Assembly: GCA_903834765.1 (NCBI GenBank)
Contig: CAILKE010000053.1
Location: 1 to 64,000 of the forward strand
DNA: 64,000 nucleotides
Direction: 5' to 3'
DNA from: an uncultured Bacteroidota bacterium
GTDB taxonomy: Bacteria; Bacteroidota; Bacteroidia; B-17B0; Aurantibacillaceae
This document shows, one piece after another, positions 44,902 through 56,000 of this stretch. The notes below the pieces were generated by a model. The model did not search any database. It was given only the letters and a program-made list of their open reading frames with translations, and had not been told where the DNA came from. Position 1 is the first letter of the stretch. Each line of letters begins with the position of its first letter. The translations under genes and the position numbers were made by a program.

Positions 44902-45456
44902 TTATTTTTTGCTTGCAGATTTACCAGCTTTACGACGTAAAATTTCGCCAACAAATTTGATACCTTTTCCTTTATATGGCTCAGGTTTACGTAAACTACG
45001 TATTTTTGCTGCAACCATTCCGATTAATTGTTTATCGGAACTTTCTAAAGTTATTTTAGGGTTTTGACCTTTTTCAGAAGCTGTCGTTACTTTAATTTCG
45101 TTAGGTAATTCAAACAAAACGTTATGAGAGTACCCTAATGATAATTCTAATATTTGACCTTTGTTAGAAGCACGATAACCTACACCTACTAACTCTTGTT
45201 CTGTTTTATAACCTTCTGAAACACCTTTAACCATGTTTGCTATTAATGAACGGTATAAGCCGTGCAATGCTCTGTGGCGTTTTTGATCAGTGGGACGAGT
45301 AACCTCTAATATTCCATTTTCCATTTTAATTTGGATATCGGGATCTATTGTTTGTGTTAATGTTCCTAATTTTCCTTTTACTGTTACTTCAGTTCCTTTT
45401 ACGTTTATTTCAACGCCTGCTGGAACTGTGATTGGTAATTTTCCTATACGTGACAT
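44902..45456 (-). CDS. rplF: 50S ribosomal protein L6
   Basis: 184 residues. SRIGKLPITVPAGVEINVKG at the start, LVGVGYRASNKGQILELSLG in the middle, and PEPYKGKGIKFVGEILRRKAGKSASKK in part at the end are L6 hallmarks; it sits near the GTPase centre. Unusually for this lineage a perfect Shine-Dalgarno (AAGGAGG) precedes the ATG by eight bases. Confidence 0.97.
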   Translation of the reverse strand: MSRIGKLPITVPAGVEINVKGTEVTVKGKLGTLTQTIDPDIQIKMENGILEVTRPTDQKRHRALHGLYRSLIANMVKGVSEGYKTEQELVGVGYRASNKGQILELSLGYSHNVLFELPNEIKVTTASEKGQNPKITLESSDKQLIGMVAAKIRSLRKPEPYKGKGIKFVGEILRRKAGKSASKK

Positions 45457-45464
45457 GTTTTTTT

Positions 45465-45471
45465 CCTCCTT
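45465..45471 (-). promoter_or_regulatory. Canonical Shine-Dalgarno before rplF
   Basis: On the minus strand AGAAGGAGG followed by eight bases (AAAAAAAC) then ATG. This is the only full-strength Shine-Dalgarno I found before a gene in the window. In Bacteroidota the anti-Shine-Dalgarno is normally masked in the ribosome and such sites are rare. Confidence 0.85.
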
Positions 45472-45476
45472 CTAAA

Positions 45477-45875
45477 TTATGAAATGTAACATAAAACTTC
45501 GCCACCGACATTTAACTTCTTAGCTTCTTTATCTGTCATAACACCTTTTGATGTAGAGATAATAGCAACTCCAAGGCCATTTAATACTCTTGGCATAGTA
45601 TCAGCACCTGTATACTTACGTAAACCTGGCTTAGATATTCTATCTAACGTGCGGATTGCTGAAAGCTTATTTGTAGAATTGTATTTCAAGGCTATCTTAA
45701 TAGTTCCTTGTTTTTTTTCGTTTTCCTCAAATTTGTAATTAAGGATGTAACCTTTTTCAAAAAGAATTTTTGTAATCTCTTTCTTTAGGTTCGAAGCAGG
45801 AATCTCAACGATTCTGTGGTTTGCGCTAATCGCATTTCTTAGGCGAGTTAGGTAATCTGATACTGTATCTGTCAT
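45477..45875 (-). CDS. rpsH: 30S ribosomal protein S8
   Basis: 132 residues. TDTVSDYLTRLRNAISANHR and the end GVMTDKEAKKLNVGGEVLCY identify S8, a primary 16S-binding protein and, in E. coli, the translational repressor of the spc operon. The 71-base gap to rpsN includes a small hairpin at 45894-45914. Confidence 0.97.
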   Translation of the reverse strand: MTDTVSDYLTRLRNAISANHRIVEIPASNLKKEITKILFEKGYILNYKFEENEKKQGTIKIALKYNSTNKLSAIRTLDRISKPGLRKYTGADTMPRVLNGLGVAIISTSKGVMTDKEAKKLNVGGEVLCYIS

Positions 45876-45893
45876 TTTATTTGTTTTTATATG

Positions 45894-45914
45894 TTATCCC
45901 GACCATCAGGATAA
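45894..45914. repeat. Small hairpin in the rpsN-rpsH gap
   Basis: TTATCC (45894-45899) pairs with GGATAA (45909-45914) around a nine-base loop, within the widest gap of the spc section. Could be an RNA structure or a trace of a common intergenic repeat. Confidence 0.4.
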
Positions 45915-45946
45915 TTATACATTAATACTCTTATTTTAAGCTTGTG

Positions 45947-46216
45947 TTAGAAGCTTGATTTGGTAACACCTGGTATTAAACCAAATAAAACCATTTCGCG
46001 GAAAGTAACACGGCTAATACCGAAATCTCTCATGTATCCGCGGGGGCGTCCTGTTAATTTACAACGGTTACGCATTCTCACTTTGCAAGAGTTTTTAGGT
46101 AATTTTTGTAACCCAACTGAGTCTCCAGCTTTTTTTAACTCTGCACGTTTAGCTGCATATTGATCTACTAATTTTTTTCTTTTAGTATCTCTTGCTATCA
46201 TTGATTCTTTTGCCAT
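45947..46216 (-). CDS. rpsN: 30S ribosomal protein S14
   Basis: 89 residues, the long zinc-free S14 form: [20 protein letters not shown] at the start, [20 protein letters not shown] and [17 protein letters not shown] at the end. No C-x-x-C pairs. Confidence 0.97.
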   Translation of the reverse strand: MAKESMIARDTKRKKLVDQYAAKRAELKKAGDSVGLQKLPKNSCKVRMRNRCKLTGRPRGYMRDFGISRVTFREMVLFGLIPGVTKSSF

Positions 46217-46244
46217 CTTATTTTTTTTTCAGGATGTAAATATA

Positions 46245-46802
46245 TTATTTCTTTTTGAAAGGAATACCAAATTCAGTTAATAAAGCGTGAGCTTCTTTAT
46301 CAGTAGGTGCGGAAGTTACGAAAGTAATGTCCATACCTTGAATTTTGCTCACTTTATCGATGTCGATTTCAGGGAAAATAATTTGCTCAGTAATTCCTAA
46401 TGTATAGTTACCACGACCATCAAATCCTTTTTCATTAACACCTTTAAAATCACGAATACGAGGTAAAGATGCAGCGATTAAGCGATCTAAAAACTCATAC
46501 ATTTTATCGCCACGTAATGTTACACGAACACCAATAGCAACTCCTTTACGTAATTTAAAGTTAGAAATATCTTTTGTAGAATATGTTGGAACAGCTTTTT
46601 GACCAGTGAATGTAGTCATTTCTTTAACAGCTGAATCAATCATCTTCTTGTCAGAAACTGCATCACCAATACCTTGGTTAACACAAATTTTTTCTAATTT
46701 AGGAACTTGCATTACAGAACTGTATTGAAATTGTTTCTTTAAATTAGAAACGATATCAGCTTTGTATTTATCTTTTAAACGAGGGGAATATGTTGTTGCC
46801 AT
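46245..46802 (-). CDS. rplE: 50S ribosomal protein L5
   Basis: 185 residues. [37 protein letters not shown] and [20 protein letters not shown] are L5 signatures; it binds 5S rRNA. Its start overlaps the rplX stop by one base. Confidence 0.97.
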   Translation of the reverse strand: MATTYSPRLKDKYKADIVSNLKKQFQYSSVMQVPKLEKICVNQGIGDAVSDKKMIDSAVKEMTTFTGQKAVPTYSTKDISNFKLRKGVAIGVRVTLRGDKMYEFLDRLIAASLPRIRDFKGVNEKGFDGRGNYTLGITEQIIFPEIDIDKVSKIQGMDITFVTSAPTDKEAHALLTEFGIPFKKK

Positions 46803-47119
46803 TATTTAATTACTGCTTTAGTTTTTTTTGATATACGCTCAATTTTATTAGTTTTCTCGTTTACCTGACGACCAATTCTAACAGTTTTTCCACCTTCAAC
46901 AAACATTACGTTTGAAATATGGATTGAACCTTCTTGTTTAACAATACCACCATCAGCGTTTTTAGCACTTGGCTTCGTGTGTTTACTAATCATGTTAACA
47001 CCTTCGATGATAGCTCTCATTTTCTTTGTATCAATAGATACAATTTTACCTTCTTGGCCTCTGGATTCGCCAGATATTACTTTTACAGTATCGCCTTTTT
47101 TTAATTTTAATTTTGACAT
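46802..47119 (-). CDS. rplX: 50S ribosomal protein L24
   Basis: 105 residues with the KOW motif [20 protein letters not shown] and the L24 middle [20 protein letters not shown]. An early 23S-assembly protein. Confidence 0.97.
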   Translation of the reverse strand: MSKLKLKKGDTVKVISGESRGQEGKIVSIDTKKMRAIIEGVNMISKHTKPSAKNADGGIVKQEGSIHISNVMFVEGGKTVRIGRQVNEKTNKIERISKKTKAVIK

Positions 47120-47138
47120 TTCTTTTCGCTATTATATA

Positions 47139-47507
47139 TTAAAGCACTTCTGGTGCTAATGAAATGATTTTCATGTATTGTTTTTCACGTAATTCACGAG
47201 CTACTGGCCCAAAAATACGAGTTCCCCGTATTTCATCACCCTGATTCAACAATACACAAGCATTATCATCAAAGCGAATATAAGAACCATCTGCACGACG
47301 TATTTCTTTTTTCACTCGCACAACAACAGCCTTATGAACTGTTCCCTTTTTTACGTTACCTGACGGTAAAGCATGTTTGATAGTAACTACTATTTTATCT
47401 CCTATAGATGCGTAACGCTTTCTTGTTCCGCCTAAAACACGGATAACTAAAACTTCTTTTGCTCCACTGTTATCAGCTACTGATAATCTTGATTCGTTTT
47501 GTACCAT
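47139..47507 (-). CDS. rplN: 50S ribosomal protein L14
   Basis: 122 residues. [20 protein letters not shown] and [19 protein letters not shown] are diagnostic of L14, which contacts the 30S subunit at an intersubunit bridge. Confidence 0.97.
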   Translation of the reverse strand: MVQNESRLSVADNSGAKEVLVIRVLGGTRKRYASIGDKIVVTIKHALPSGNVKKGTVHKAVVVRVKKEIRRADGSYIRFDDNACVLLNQGDEIRGTRIFGPVARELREKQYMKIISLAPEVL

Positions 47508-47530
47508 TTCTTATTAACTTTTTTAAAGTA

Positions 47531-47791
47531 TTATTTCACTTTTTCTAACACTTCAACTAAGCGCCAGTTTTTTGTTTTGCTCAAAGGACGAGTTTCAGAT
47601 ATCTTTACAGTATCGCCAATGCTACATTCGTTTTTTTCATCATGCGCTACAAACGTAGATGTTTTGTTAACGAATTTACCATATTTTGGATGTTTTACTT
47701 TACGCATTACTGCTACAACAATAGATTTCTCCATTTTATTGCTTTTAACAACTCCAACCTTTTCTTTTCTTAAATTTCTTTCTAATTCCAT
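47531..47791 (-). CDS. rpsQ: 30S ribosomal protein S17
   Basis: 86 residues: [20 protein letters not shown] and [20 protein letters not shown] are S17 motifs (OB fold binding 16S rRNA 5' domain). Confidence 0.97.
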   Translation of the reverse strand: MELERNLRKEKVGVVKSNKMEKSIVVAVMRKVKHPKYGKFVNKTSTFVAHDEKNECSIGDTVKISETRPLSKTKNWRLVEVLEKVK

Positions 47792-47803
47792 TATTTCTAT
47801 TAT

Positions 47804-48007
47804 TTAGTCACGCCCTGGTGTGATGTTTCTTTTTGTTATTTCTGTAGCTAAACGTGCAACTGACTTGCGAGTATCACGAATTTTAATTGGATTTTCAATT
47901 GGAGCAACAGTATGATTTAATTTTAACTTAGTTAAAACTGATTTCTCTTCTTTTATTTTATTTTGCAATTCTGCTGTTGACAAAGCAACGATATCTTTAT
48001 TTTTCAT
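47804..48007 (-). CDS. rpmC: 50S ribosomal protein L29
   Basis: 67 residues, two helices: LSTAELQNKIKEEKSVLTKL and the later IKIRDTRKSVARLATEITKR. L29 sits at the polypeptide tunnel exit beside L23. Confidence 0.96.
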   Translation of the reverse strand: MKNKDIVALSTAELQNKIKEEKSVLTKLKLNHTVAPIENPIKIRDTRKSVARLATEITKRNITPGRD

Positions 48008-48021
48008 TTTTATTAGTCTGA

Positions 48022-48456
48022 TTATTTAGCTACAACTTCTTCAACGAAATCTCTACGGATTACAAATTTAGTAACAATTGGTAATTTTTGTGCTGCTAAG
48101 CGTAATGCTTCTTTTGCAACATCTAAAGGAACACCTTCAGCTTCAAAAATCATTCTTCCTTTTTTTACTGGAGCAACCCAATATTCAGGGGCACCTTTAC
48201 CTTTACCCATACGCACCTCTGCTGGTTTCTTAGTAATAGGTTTGTCAGGAAAAATACGTATCCAAACTTGTCCTTCACGCTTCATGAAACGTGTAATAGC
48301 AATACGAGCTGCTTCTATTTGACGAGAGGTAACCCAACACTCATCTAATGCTTTAATTCCAAAAGATCCAAAGGCTAATTGATCACCGCGTTTAGCGATA
48401 CCTCTGATTTTCATTTTGTGGGTCTTTCTGAACTTCGTTCTTTTCGGTTGTAACAT
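48022..48456 (-). CDS. rplP: 50S ribosomal protein L16
   Basis: 144 residues. [40 protein letters not shown] and [20 protein letters not shown] identify L16, close to the A-site tRNA. Confidence 0.97.
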   Translation of the reverse strand: MLQPKRTKFRKTHKMKIRGIAKRGDQLAFGSFGIKALDECWVTSRQIEAARIAITRFMKREGQVWIRIFPDKPITKKPAEVRMGKGKGAPEYWVAPVKKGRMIFEAEGVPLDVAKEALRLAAQKLPIVTKFVIRRDFVEEVVAK

Positions 48457-48486
48457 GATATATTATCTTTTACTAATTCTTAATTA

Positions 48487-49230
48487 TTATTTATCGTTTC
48501 TTTTGTTATCTCTCTTTGGTCCGCGTCCAGCAAATTTAGGAGCTGGTGCATTAGATGTAGATTTTTTTTCCTTGTCTAAACCAAAATTTGGAGATAAATC
48601 ACGTTTTCCATAGATTTCGCCTTTGCAAATCCAAACCTTAACACCAATACGTCCGTATGTAGTATGAGCTTCACCGATTGCGTAATCGATATCTGCACGT
48701 AAAGTTTGTAATGGAGTACGTCCTTCTTTGTATCCTTCAGAGCGAGCCATCTCAGCACCACCTAAACGACCTGAAACTAATATTTTAATTCCTTCAGCAC
48801 CCATACGCATAGTTGATGCGATAGACATTTTTGCTGCACGACGGAAAGAAATACGTCCTTCAATTTGACGAGCTATACTATCTGCAACCAAACGAGCATC
48901 TAATTCAGGACGTTTAATTTCGAAGATATTAATTTGAATCTCTTTCTTAGTGATTTTCTTTAATTCTTCTTTTAATTTGTCAACTTCTTTACCGCCTTTT
49001 CCAATGATAATCCCTGGACGAGCTGTATTGATAGTTACAGTGATTAATTTTAATGTTCTTTCAATTACTATTTTAGAGATACTGCCTTTTGGTAAACGAG
49101 CTTTTAAATAGTCACGAATTGTAACATCTTCGACTAATTTATCCGCATAATCTCTACCACCAAACCAGTTAGAATCCCAACCTTTGATAATTCCTAAACG
49201 TAAACCTATTGGATTTGCTTTTTGTCCCAT
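48487..49230 (-). CDS. rpsC: 30S ribosomal protein S3
   Basis: 247 residues. [20 protein letters not shown], the KH-domain loop [20 protein letters not shown] and [20 protein letters not shown] match S3. The C-terminus has a ~30-residue basic extension. S3 lines the mRNA entry channel and has helicase-like action with S4 and S5. Confidence 0.97.
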   Translation of the reverse strand: MGQKANPIGLRLGIIKGWDSNWFGGRDYADKLVEDVTIRDYLKARLPKGSISKIVIERTLKLITVTINTARPGIIIGKGGKEVDKLKEELKKITKKEIQINIFEIKRPELDARLVADSIARQIEGRISFRRAAKMSIASTMRMGAEGIKILVSGRLGGAEMARSEGYKEGRTPLQTLRADIDYAIGEAHTTYGRIGVKVWICKGEIYGKRDLSPNFGLDKEKKSTSNAPAPKFAGRGPKRDNKRNDK

Positions 49231-49239
49231 TTCCTTATA

Positions 49240-49695
49240 TTAATTTTTTTTATCTTCTGATTTACTAATTGCAGCTGCTTTTCTTTCAGCTTTTTTAGTA
49301 CTTGCAACTGCAGTACCAACTTCTAACGTAACATGGTTTGAACGTTTTCTAATTCTATATCCACGACCCTGAGGCGCAGTACGTAAACGTTTTGCCATTA
49401 AAGCGCTATCAACCATTACAGAAGTAACAAATAATGTATTTTCTTCTGGACGAGTTCCTGTTTTAGCTTCGTAATTTGCTATTGCAGATTTTAATAATTT
49501 CTCTAAACGAGTTGAAGCCTCGCGAGTGTTAAACTTTAAAACATTTAATGCTTTATACGCTTCCATACCTCTTACTAAATCCGCCACTTGACGCATTTTA
49601 CGAGGCGATGTTGGGCAGCTATTTAATTTAGCAAAATAAGTACTCTTATTTGCTTCTTTACGTGCCTCTGCTACTAATCTTTTTCTTTTACCCAT
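49240..49695 (-). CDS. rplV: 50S ribosomal protein L22
   Basis: 151 residues. [20 protein letters not shown] and the tunnel-loop region [20 protein letters not shown] are L22 features. The C-terminal ~30 residues ([16 protein letters not shown]-type) are a lineage extension. L22 lines the exit tunnel. Confidence 0.97.
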   Translation of the reverse strand: MGKRKRLVAEARKEANKSTYFAKLNSCPTSPRKMRQVADLVRGMEAYKALNVLKFNTREASTRLEKLLKSAIANYEAKTGTRPEENTLFVTSVMVDSALMAKRLRTAPQGRGYRIRKRSNHVTLEVGTAVASTKKAERKAAAISKSEDKKN

Positions 49696-49718
49696 GACTA
49701 AATTTCTTTATCAGCTGA

Positions 49719-49988
49719 TTATTTCTTGTTATTACCTGAATGACCTTTGAATTGACGTGTTGCAGCAAATTCACCTAATTTATGACCTACCATGTTTTCT
49801 GTAACATAAACAGGAATAAATTTGTTTCCGTTATGCACTGCAAAGGTGTGTCCAACCATTTCAGGATAAATAACAGAACGACGAGCCCAAGTTTTTAGTA
49901 CTGTCTTTTTGTTACTCTCATTCATTTGAGTAACTTTTTTCTCTAAGTTGTGGTCAATAAAAGGACCTTTTTTTAATGATCTTGCCAT
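49719..49988 (-). CDS. rpsS: 30S ribosomal protein S19
   Basis: 89 residues: [38 protein letters not shown] and [19 protein letters not shown] are S19 hallmarks (30S head). Confidence 0.97.
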   Translation of the reverse strand: MARSLKKGPFIDHNLEKKVTQMNESNKKTVLKTWARRSVIYPEMVGHTFAVHNGNKFIPVYVTENMVGHKLGEFAATRQFKGHSGNNKK

Positions 49989-50058
49989 TTTTTATTTTTT
50001 AGTTTTGAAACCCTTCTCTACTCTATTAAGTATTAAAAAAGCCATTAAACATTAATTA

Positions 50059-50883
50059 TTACTTACTTCTTTTTTTAATGATATGTTGATTAGAAGATTT
50101 AGCCTTGTAACGAGTTTTGAATCCTTTAGCAGGAATACCGTTACGAGAACGAGGATGTCCACCTGATGCACGACCTTCACCTCCACCCATTGGATGATCC
50201 ACTGGATTCATAACTACTGGACGAGTACGAGAACGGCGACCTAACCAACGAGAACGACCCGCTTTACCTGAAATCTCTAAACTATGATCAGGATTAGATG
50301 TAGCTCCTATAGTCGCTTTACATGTAACTAATATCATACGAACTTCACTTGAAGGCATACGAATAATAGCATATTTACCATCACGAGCTGTTAATTGAGC
50401 ATAAGTACCAGCGCTACGAGCCATAGCTCCACCCTGACCAGGACGTAATTCTATGTTATGAATTACTGTACCTAATGGAATATCAGATAAGAACATGCAA
50501 TTTCCAACTTCTGGAGTTGCAGTAGCACCTGACATTACTTTTTTACCAACTTCTAAGCCTGCAGGAGCAAGGATATAACGTTTTTCTCCATCTTTATAAT
50601 GAATCAAAGCGATACGAGAAGTACGATTAGGATCATATTCTATAGAGAATACAGTTCCTTCGATACCATCTTTATTTCTTTTGAAATCAATAATACGGTA
50701 TTGTTTTTTATGACCACCACCAATATTACGGATTGTCATTTTACCTGTATTATCACGTCCACCGCTATTTTTAACTGAAGTTAATAAGCTTTTTTCTGGA
50801 ACGTTTGTAGTGATATCTGAATTATCACTTGCTATTTTAAAACGTTGACTTGGAGTTAACGGTCTGAATTTCTTTAATGCCAT
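50059..50883 (-). CDS. rplB: 50S ribosomal protein L2
   Basis: 274 residues. Conserved features: [40 protein letters not shown], and the peptidyl-transferase-near loop [18 protein letters not shown]. Core protein of the large subunit. Followed (in transcription) by a 70-base gap to rpsS. Confidence 0.97.
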   Translation of the reverse strand: MALKKFRPLTPSQRFKIASDNSDITTNVPEKSLLTSVKNSGGRDNTGKMTIRNIGGGHKKQYRIIDFKRNKDGIEGTVFSIEYDPNRTSRIALIHYKDGEKRYILAPAGLEVGKKVMSGATATPEVGNCMFLSDIPLGTVIHNIELRPGQGGAMARSAGTYAQLTARDGKYAIIRMPSSEVRMILVTCKATIGATSNPDHSLEISGKAGRSRWLGRRSRTRPVVMNPVDHPMGGGEGRASGGHPRSRNGIPAKGFKTRYKAKSSNQHIIKKRSK

Positions 50884-50903
50884 TGCTGTTATCTTTTATC
50901 AAA

Positions 50904-51194
50904 TTAAATACTAGCGTAAAAATCAATTGCTTCGCCAGATTTTAAAGTGACAAAAGCTTTCTTTGAACGGTTTACGCGGCCTACTGCGATACCACGAGTG
51001 GTATTACGTGTTTTTACTTTACCAACATATTGTTGCGTATTTACCGCAGCAACTTTTACACCGTACATTTTCTCAACAGCTTGTCTTATTTGTACTTTAT
51101 TGGCAGTTTTATCTACTACAAAACCATAGCGATTTAACGTCTCAGCCAAAGTCGTCATCTTTTCGGTTATTATAGGTTTAATTAATATTTCCAT
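50904..51194 (-). CDS. rplW: 50S ribosomal protein L23
   Basis: 96 residues: LIKPIITEKMTTLAETLNRY, NKVQIRQAVEKMYGVKVAAV and VGRVNRSKKAFVTLKSGEAI match L23, the docking site for trigger factor and SRP at the tunnel exit. Confidence 0.97.
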   Translation of the reverse strand: MEILIKPIITEKMTTLAETLNRYGFVVDKTANKVQIRQAVEKMYGVKVAAVNTQQYVGKVKTRNTTRGIAVGRVNRSKKAFVTLKSGEAIDFYASI

Positions 51195-51207
51195 TACTAT
51201 TTTTTTA

Positions 51208-51837
51208 TTATCTATTTAAAATATCTTCTAATACTTTTACTGAACTTTCAGATAAAATTAATGTTTCTGCATTAACGATATCGTAAGTGTTTAAATCTGA
51301 AGCCATTACAACTTTCGCTCCCTGTAAATTTCGGGACGACAAATATACATTATTATTTGAATCACCCAACACTAAAAGTGTTTTTTTGTCAGATAAATTC
51401 AAGTTTTTCATTAAATCAACGTAATTTTTTGTTTTTGGTGCTTCGAAGTTGAAATCTTCTAAAACAGTAATTGCATTTTCTTTAGCTTTGTATGTTAATG
51501 CAGAAGCACGAGCTAATACTTTTACTTTTTTGTTTAATTTAAAAGAGTAATCACGAGGACGAGGACCGAATGCACGACCACCACCAACAAATACAGGAGA
51601 TTTCATAGAACCTGCACGAGCTCCACCTGTACCTTTTTGACGCTTTAATTTTTTAGTTGTACGAGAAATTTCCGCACGTTCTTTTGCTTTGTGAGTTCCC
51701 TGACGTTGAGCAGCTAAATAGTGCTTTACATCCAGGTATATACTGTGATCACTTGGCTCTACACCAAAAATCACTTCTGCTAAATCTACTTTTTTAGCAG
51801 TTTTCTTTCCGCTTATGTTTAATACTTCTACTTGCAT
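51208..51837 (-). CDS. rplD: 50S ribosomal protein L4
   Basis: 209 residues. [40 protein letters not shown] and [20 protein letters not shown] identify L4 with its tunnel-reaching loop. In E. coli L4 represses the S10 operon. Confidence 0.97.
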   Translation of the reverse strand: MQVEVLNISGKKTAKKVDLAEVIFGVEPSDHSIYLDVKHYLAAQRQGTHKAKERAEISRTTKKLKRQKGTGGARAGSMKSPVFVGGGRAFGPRPRDYSFKLNKKVKVLARASALTYKAKENAITVLEDFNFEAPKTKNYVDLMKNLNLSDKKTLLVLGDSNNNVYLSSRNLQGAKVVMASDLNTYDIVNAETLILSESSVKVLEDILNR

Positions 51838-51839
51838 GA

Positions 51840-52457
51840 TTATTTCTCGATTATAACGTAAGACCCTTTAGCACCTGGAATAGATCCTTTTATTAATAAA
51901 AGATTCTTTTCTGCCATTATTTTAACTACTGTTAAGTTTTGGATTTTCTTTCTGTCTCCACCCATTCTTCCAGCCATACGCATACCCTTAAATACACGAG
52001 ATGGGTCAGAGGATGCACCTAAAGATCCAGGAGCTCTTGAACGATCATGTTGACCATGAGTTGAACCACCAACACCACCAAATCCGTGACGTTTTACAAC
52101 ACCTTGAAAACCTTTACCTTTTGAAGTGCCAATTACATCAACAAAATCGCCTTCAGCGAAAACATCTAATGTTACCACATCTCCTAAATTCTTTGCTTCT
52201 TCAAAAGAACGGAATTCAACAATTTTACGTTTTGGGGTTGTTTTTGCTAATTCAAAATGACCTTTCATAGCTGATGAAGTATGCTTTTCTTTTTTATCTT
52301 CAAATGCTAATTGTAAAGCTGTGTAACCGTCTTTTTCATTGGTTTTTACTTGCGTAACAACACAAGGACCTGCTTCTATAACTGTGCATGGCACATACTT
52401 GCCATTGGCATCGAAGAAACTAGTCATTCCTATTTTTTTACCAATAATTCCAGACAT
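51840..52457 (-). CDS. rplC: 50S ribosomal protein L3
   Basis: 205 residues. [39 protein letters not shown] and [20 protein letters not shown] are L3 features. It starts the L3-L4-L23-L2 series; two bases separate it from rplD. Confidence 0.97.
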   Translation of the reverse strand: MSGIIGKKIGMTSFFDANGKYVPCTVIEAGPCVVTQVKTNEKDGYTALQLAFEDKKEKHTSSAMKGHFELAKTTPKRKIVEFRSFEEAKNLGDVVTLDVFAEGDFVDVIGTSKGKGFQGVVKRHGFGGVGGSTHGQHDRSRAPGSLGASSDPSRVFKGMRMAGRMGGDRKKIQNLTVVKIMAEKNLLLIKGSIPGAKGSYVIIEK

Positions 52458-52535
52458 TTTACTTTTTTGTTATTTATTTTTACTAATTAATTTTACTTTT
52501 TTAATCTTTCAATCCTATCCTAAAAAGGCTGAGGG

Positions 52536-52841
52536 TTAAACTTTAATTTCTACTTCTACTCCACTTGGCAACTCTAATTTCATTAAAGCATCTACCGTTT
52601 TAGATGAAGAACTATAAATGTCTAATAAACGTTTATAATCACAAACTTGAAATTGCTCACGAGCTTTTTTGTTTACATGCGGTGAACGTAATACAGTAAA
52701 GATACGTTTGTTAGTTGGTAATGGAATTGGGCCATTAACAATAGCTCCAGTCATTTTAACTGTTTTAACAATTTTTTCAGCCGATTTATCAACTAAGTTG
52801 TAATCGTATGACTTTAATTTAATTCTAATTCTTTGGCTCAT
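52536..52841 (-). CDS. rpsJ: 30S ribosomal protein S10
   Basis: 101 residues: [40 protein letters not shown] and [18 protein letters not shown] are standard S10. Directly follows fusA here because tuf is not present between them. Confidence 0.97.
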   Translation of the reverse strand: MSQRIRIKLKSYDYNLVDKSAEKIVKTVKMTGAIVNGPIPLPTNKRIFTVLRSPHVNKKAREQFQVCDYKRLLDIYSSSSKTVDALMKLELPSGVEVEIKV

Positions 52842-52872
52842 ATAAAGAACGGGTTAGTTATTGATTAATATA

Positions 52873-54990
52873 TTATGCTTTTTCTGTTTTTCCTTTTGAT
52901 TTCGCAATTACATCAGCGGCAACGTTTGCTGGAGCATCTGCATAATGAGAAAATTCCATTGTTGAAGTTGCACGACCAGAAGTTAACGTACGTAATTGTG
53001 TTACATAACCAAACATTTCAGACAAAGGAACTTTTGCTTTAATAACTTGAGAGTTATTTTTAGAGTCCATTCCTTCAATTTGTCCACGACGACGGTTTAA
53101 ATCACCTACAACATCACCCATGTTTTGCTCTGGAGTTAATACTTCAACTTTCATGATAGGCTCCATTAACACTGGTTTACATTTTCCTAATGCTTCGCGG
53201 TATGCTGAACGAGCACAGATTTCAAAAGAAAGAGAATCTGAATCGACTGCATGGAACGAGCCATCAATTAAGCGTACTTTTAAATTATCTAAAGGATAAC
53301 CTGCTAATACACCATTTAACATTGATGCTTTGAATCCTTTTTCAACCGAAGGAATAAATTCACGAGGAATTGAACCACCAGTAATCTCATTAACAAATTG
53401 TAAATCAGATTTAGCTTTCTCTCTATCGAAATCAGCATCAACAGGACCTAATACAACTTTAATATCAGCAAATTTACCACGACCACCAGTTTGTTTTTTG
53501 TATACTTCACGGTGCTCATAACTTGCAGAAATTGACTCTTTATAAGATACTTGAGGCTCACCTTGATTTACTTCAACCTTAAACTCACGTTTTAAACGGT
53601 CGATAATAATTTCTAAGTGTAACTCACCCATACCCGATATAATAGTTTGTCCAGAATCCTCATCAGTATGAACGCGGAATGTTGGATCTTCTTCAGCTAA
53701 TTTATTTAAGCCTACACCTAATCTATCTAAATCACCTTGTGTTTTAGGTTCAATTGCTAAGCCAATAACCGGCTCAGGAAAATTCATTGCTTCTAATACA
53801 ATTGGATGTTTTTCATCACATAATGTATCACCTGTACGAATATCTTTAAATCCAACTGCTGCTCCAATATCTCCAGCTTCTAAAAACTCAACTGGATTTT
53901 GTTTGTTTGCATGCATTTGGAAAATACGAGAGATACGTTCTTTATTACCTGAACGAGTGTTCAATACATAAGAACCTGCATCTAAACGACCAGAATATGC
54001 ACGGAAGAAACACAAACGACCTACGAATGGATCAGTTGCAATTTTAAATGCTAATGCTGTAAATGGATCTTTAACATCTGGTCTACGAGTTACCTCTTCT
54101 CCAGTATCAGGATTTGTACCTTTAGTTTCTGGTTTATCCATCGGAGACGGCATTAATTCCATAACTAAATCCAACATCGTTTGAACACCTTTATTTTTGA
54201 AAGATGAACCACAAACCATAGGAACAATTTTATTTGCAACACAAGCTTTACGCAATGCATCTAGAACTTCTCTTTCAGTGATAGTTTCAGGAGCGTCAAA
54301 AAACTTCTCCATAATTTTATCATCAAATTCAGAAACAGCTTCTAACATTTTCTCTCTCCACTCAGTTGCTTCTTCTAATAAATCTGCAGGAATAGGAACT
54401 TCTTGGAAAGTCATTCCTTTATCATGCTCATTCCATACAATACCACGGAAGTTAATCAAATCAACAACGCCAATAAAGTTTTCCTCAGCTCCTATTGGAA
54501 TTTGAAGAGGAACAGCATTACCACCTAATATTTCACGAGTTTGTTTAACTACTTTTAAAAAGTCAGCACCTTGACGATCCATTTTATTAACGAATCCTAA
54601 ACGAGTAACATTATAATTATCAGCTAAACGCCAATTAGTTTCAGATTGAGGCTCAACACCATCAACTGCTGAGAATAAGAATACTAAACCATCTAATACA
54701 CGCAATGAACGGTTAACTTCAACCGTAAAATCAACGTGACCTGGAGTATCAATAATATTAATTTTATAATTATTATCACGATATTTCCAAAAACAAGTTG
54801 TAGCAGCAGAAGTAATAGTAATACCACGCTCTTGTTCTTGAGCCATCCAATCCATTGTTGCAGCACCTTCATGCACTTCTCCAATTTTATGGTTTACTCC
54901 TGTATAATAAAGGATACGCTCAGTGGTGGTGGTTTTACCAGCATCAATATGCGCAGCGATACCTATATTTCTTGTATATCTTAAGTCCAT
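52873..54990 (-). CDS. fusA: Elongation factor G
   Basis: 705 residues, five domains. GTP-binding motifs: [19 protein letters not shown] (G1), [20 protein letters not shown] (G3), NKMDR (G4). Domain IV has the loop around [20 protein letters not shown], and the end is normal. EF-G drives translocation and ribosome recycling. Lies between rpsG and rpsJ. Confidence 0.98.
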   Translation of the reverse strand: MDLRYTRNIGIAAHIDAGKTTTTERILYYTGVNHKIGEVHEGAATMDWMAQEQERGITITSAATTCFWKYRDNNYKINIIDTPGHVDFTVEVNRSLRVLDGLVFLFSAVDGVEPQSETNWRLADNYNVTRLGFVNKMDRQGADFLKVVKQTREILGGNAVPLQIPIGAEENFIGVVDLINFRGIVWNEHDKGMTFQEVPIPADLLEEATEWREKMLEAVSEFDDKIMEKFFDAPETITEREVLDALRKACVANKIVPMVCGSSFKNKGVQTMLDLVMELMPSPMDKPETKGTNPDTGEEVTRRPDVKDPFTALAFKIATDPFVGRLCFFRAYSGRLDAGSYVLNTRSGNKERISRIFQMHANKQNPVEFLEAGDIGAAVGFKDIRTGDTLCDEKHPIVLEAMNFPEPVIGLAIEPKTQGDLDRLGVGLNKLAEEDPTFRVHTDEDSGQTIISGMGELHLEIIIDRLKREFKVEVNQGEPQVSYKESISASYEHREVYKKQTGGRGKFADIKVVLGPVDADFDREKAKSDLQFVNEITGGSIPREFIPSVEKGFKASMLNGVLAGYPLDNLKVRLIDGSFHAVDSDSLSFEICARSAYREALGKCKPVLMEPIMKVEVLTPEQNMGDVVGDLNRRRGQIEGMDSKNNSQVIKAKVPLSEMFGYVTQLRTLTSGRATSTMEFSHYADAPANVAADVIAKSKGKTEKA

Positions 54991-54996
54991 TTCTAA

Positions 54997-55464
54997 TTAG
55001 AATCTAAAGTGTGAAAATGCTTTGTTGGCTTCTGCCATTTTATGAATATCTTCTTTCTTCTTGAAAGCTGCTCCTTCTTCTTTCGAAGCCGAAACGATTT
55101 CGCCAGCTAATTTTTGAGCCATTGATTTTTCGTTGCGTTTACGAGCATAAATAATCATCCATTTGATAGCTAAAGCTAACTTTCTTTCTGGGCGAACCTC
55201 AGAAGGAATCTGAAAAGTAGCTCCACCTACACGGCGAGAACGAACTTCTACTTGAGGTGTAACGTTTGCTAATCCTTTTTTGAAAACTTCTAATCCATCT
55301 TCGTTAGTACGTTTTGCAACGATATCTAAACATTCGTGAAATATTGTAGAAGCGGTATTTTTCTTACCGTCATACATTAAACTGTTTAAAAAACGAGTTA
55401 CCAATATATCATTATATATTGGATCTGGTAATAAAATTCTTTTTTTGGCGGTCGACTTTCTCAT
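54997..55464 (-). CDS. rpsG: 30S ribosomal protein S7
   Basis: 155 residues: [38 protein letters not shown] and the end [15 protein letters not shown] are S7. Primary 16S 3'-domain binder, known autoregulator of the str operon in E. coli. Confidence 0.97.
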   Translation of the reverse strand: MRKSTAKKRILLPDPIYNDILVTRFLNSLMYDGKKNTASTIFHECLDIVAKRTNEDGLEVFKKGLANVTPQVEVRSRRVGGATFQIPSEVRPERKLALAIKWMIIYARKRNEKSMAQKLAGEIVSASKEEGAAFKKKEDIHKMAEANKAFSHFRF

Positions 55465-55491
55465 TGTATGAAATCTATACTTTTCTTAATA

Positions 55492-55905
55492 TTATTTTTT
55501 CTTAGCTCCTTTTGCTAGTGCAGCAACTGCTCCTGCTTTAGGGCGTTTAGTTCCGTATTTAGAACGTTGTTGTTTTCTACCTTCAACACCTGCGGTATCT
55601 AAAGATCCACGAACAATATGGTAACGAACACCTGGTAAATCCTTAACACGACCACCACGTACTAATACGATACTGTGTTCTTGCAAGTTATGACCTTCTC
55701 CAGGAATGTAAGCAATAATTTCTTGCTTATTCGTTAAACGTACCTTCGCTACTTTACGCATAGCTGAGTTAGGTTTTTTAGGGGTTGTTGTGTACACACG
55801 AGTACAAACACCACGGCGTTGTGGACAAGAGTCCAAAGCGGCCGATTTACTTTTGTTAGGAGCTTTAAAGCGTCCTTTTCTTACTAATTGTGATATTGTA
55901 GGCAT
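55492..55905 (-). CDS. rpsL: 30S ribosomal protein S12
   Basis: 137 residues. [20 protein letters not shown], the loop [20 protein letters not shown] and [20 protein letters not shown] are intact; both Lys residues linked to streptomycin resistance are the wild-type Lys. First gene of the supercluster. The start is preceded by GAGG seven bases upstream, a partial Shine-Dalgarno, and by a strong promoter near 55970-56000. Confidence 0.97.
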   Translation of the reverse strand: MPTISQLVRKGRFKAPNKSKSAALDSCPQRRGVCTRVYTTTPKKPNSAMRKVAKVRLTNKQEIIAYIPGEGHNLQEHSIVLVRGGRVKDLPGVRYHIVRGSLDTAGVEGRKQQRSKYGTKRPKAGAVAALAKGAKKK

Positions 55906-55969
55906 TTTATATCCTCTGTATTACTTGATTTTACTACTAAATTTAACTTTCCCTTCTTTTTAGGGACGG

Positions 55970-56000
55970 CAAAGATAGAATTATTTTTTTCATCAACAAA
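55970..56000 (-). promoter_or_regulatory. Promoter of the str-S10-spc-alpha supercluster
   Basis: On the minus strand TTTG (56000-55997), a 19-base spacer, then TATCTTTG (55977-55970): an excellent match to the Bacteroidota consensus. Transcription would start near 55964, leaving a leader of about 60 bases before rpsL. The rest of the 355-base gap to 56260 holds nothing else I can name. Confidence 0.75.

Noticed and set aside
52001-52270. His/Gln/Leu-rich plus-strand ORF opposite rplC
   Set aside because: Low-complexity shadow of a ribosomal protein gene.
55492-55905. Streptomycin-resistance change in rpsL
   Set aside because: Both key Lys positions are wild type.
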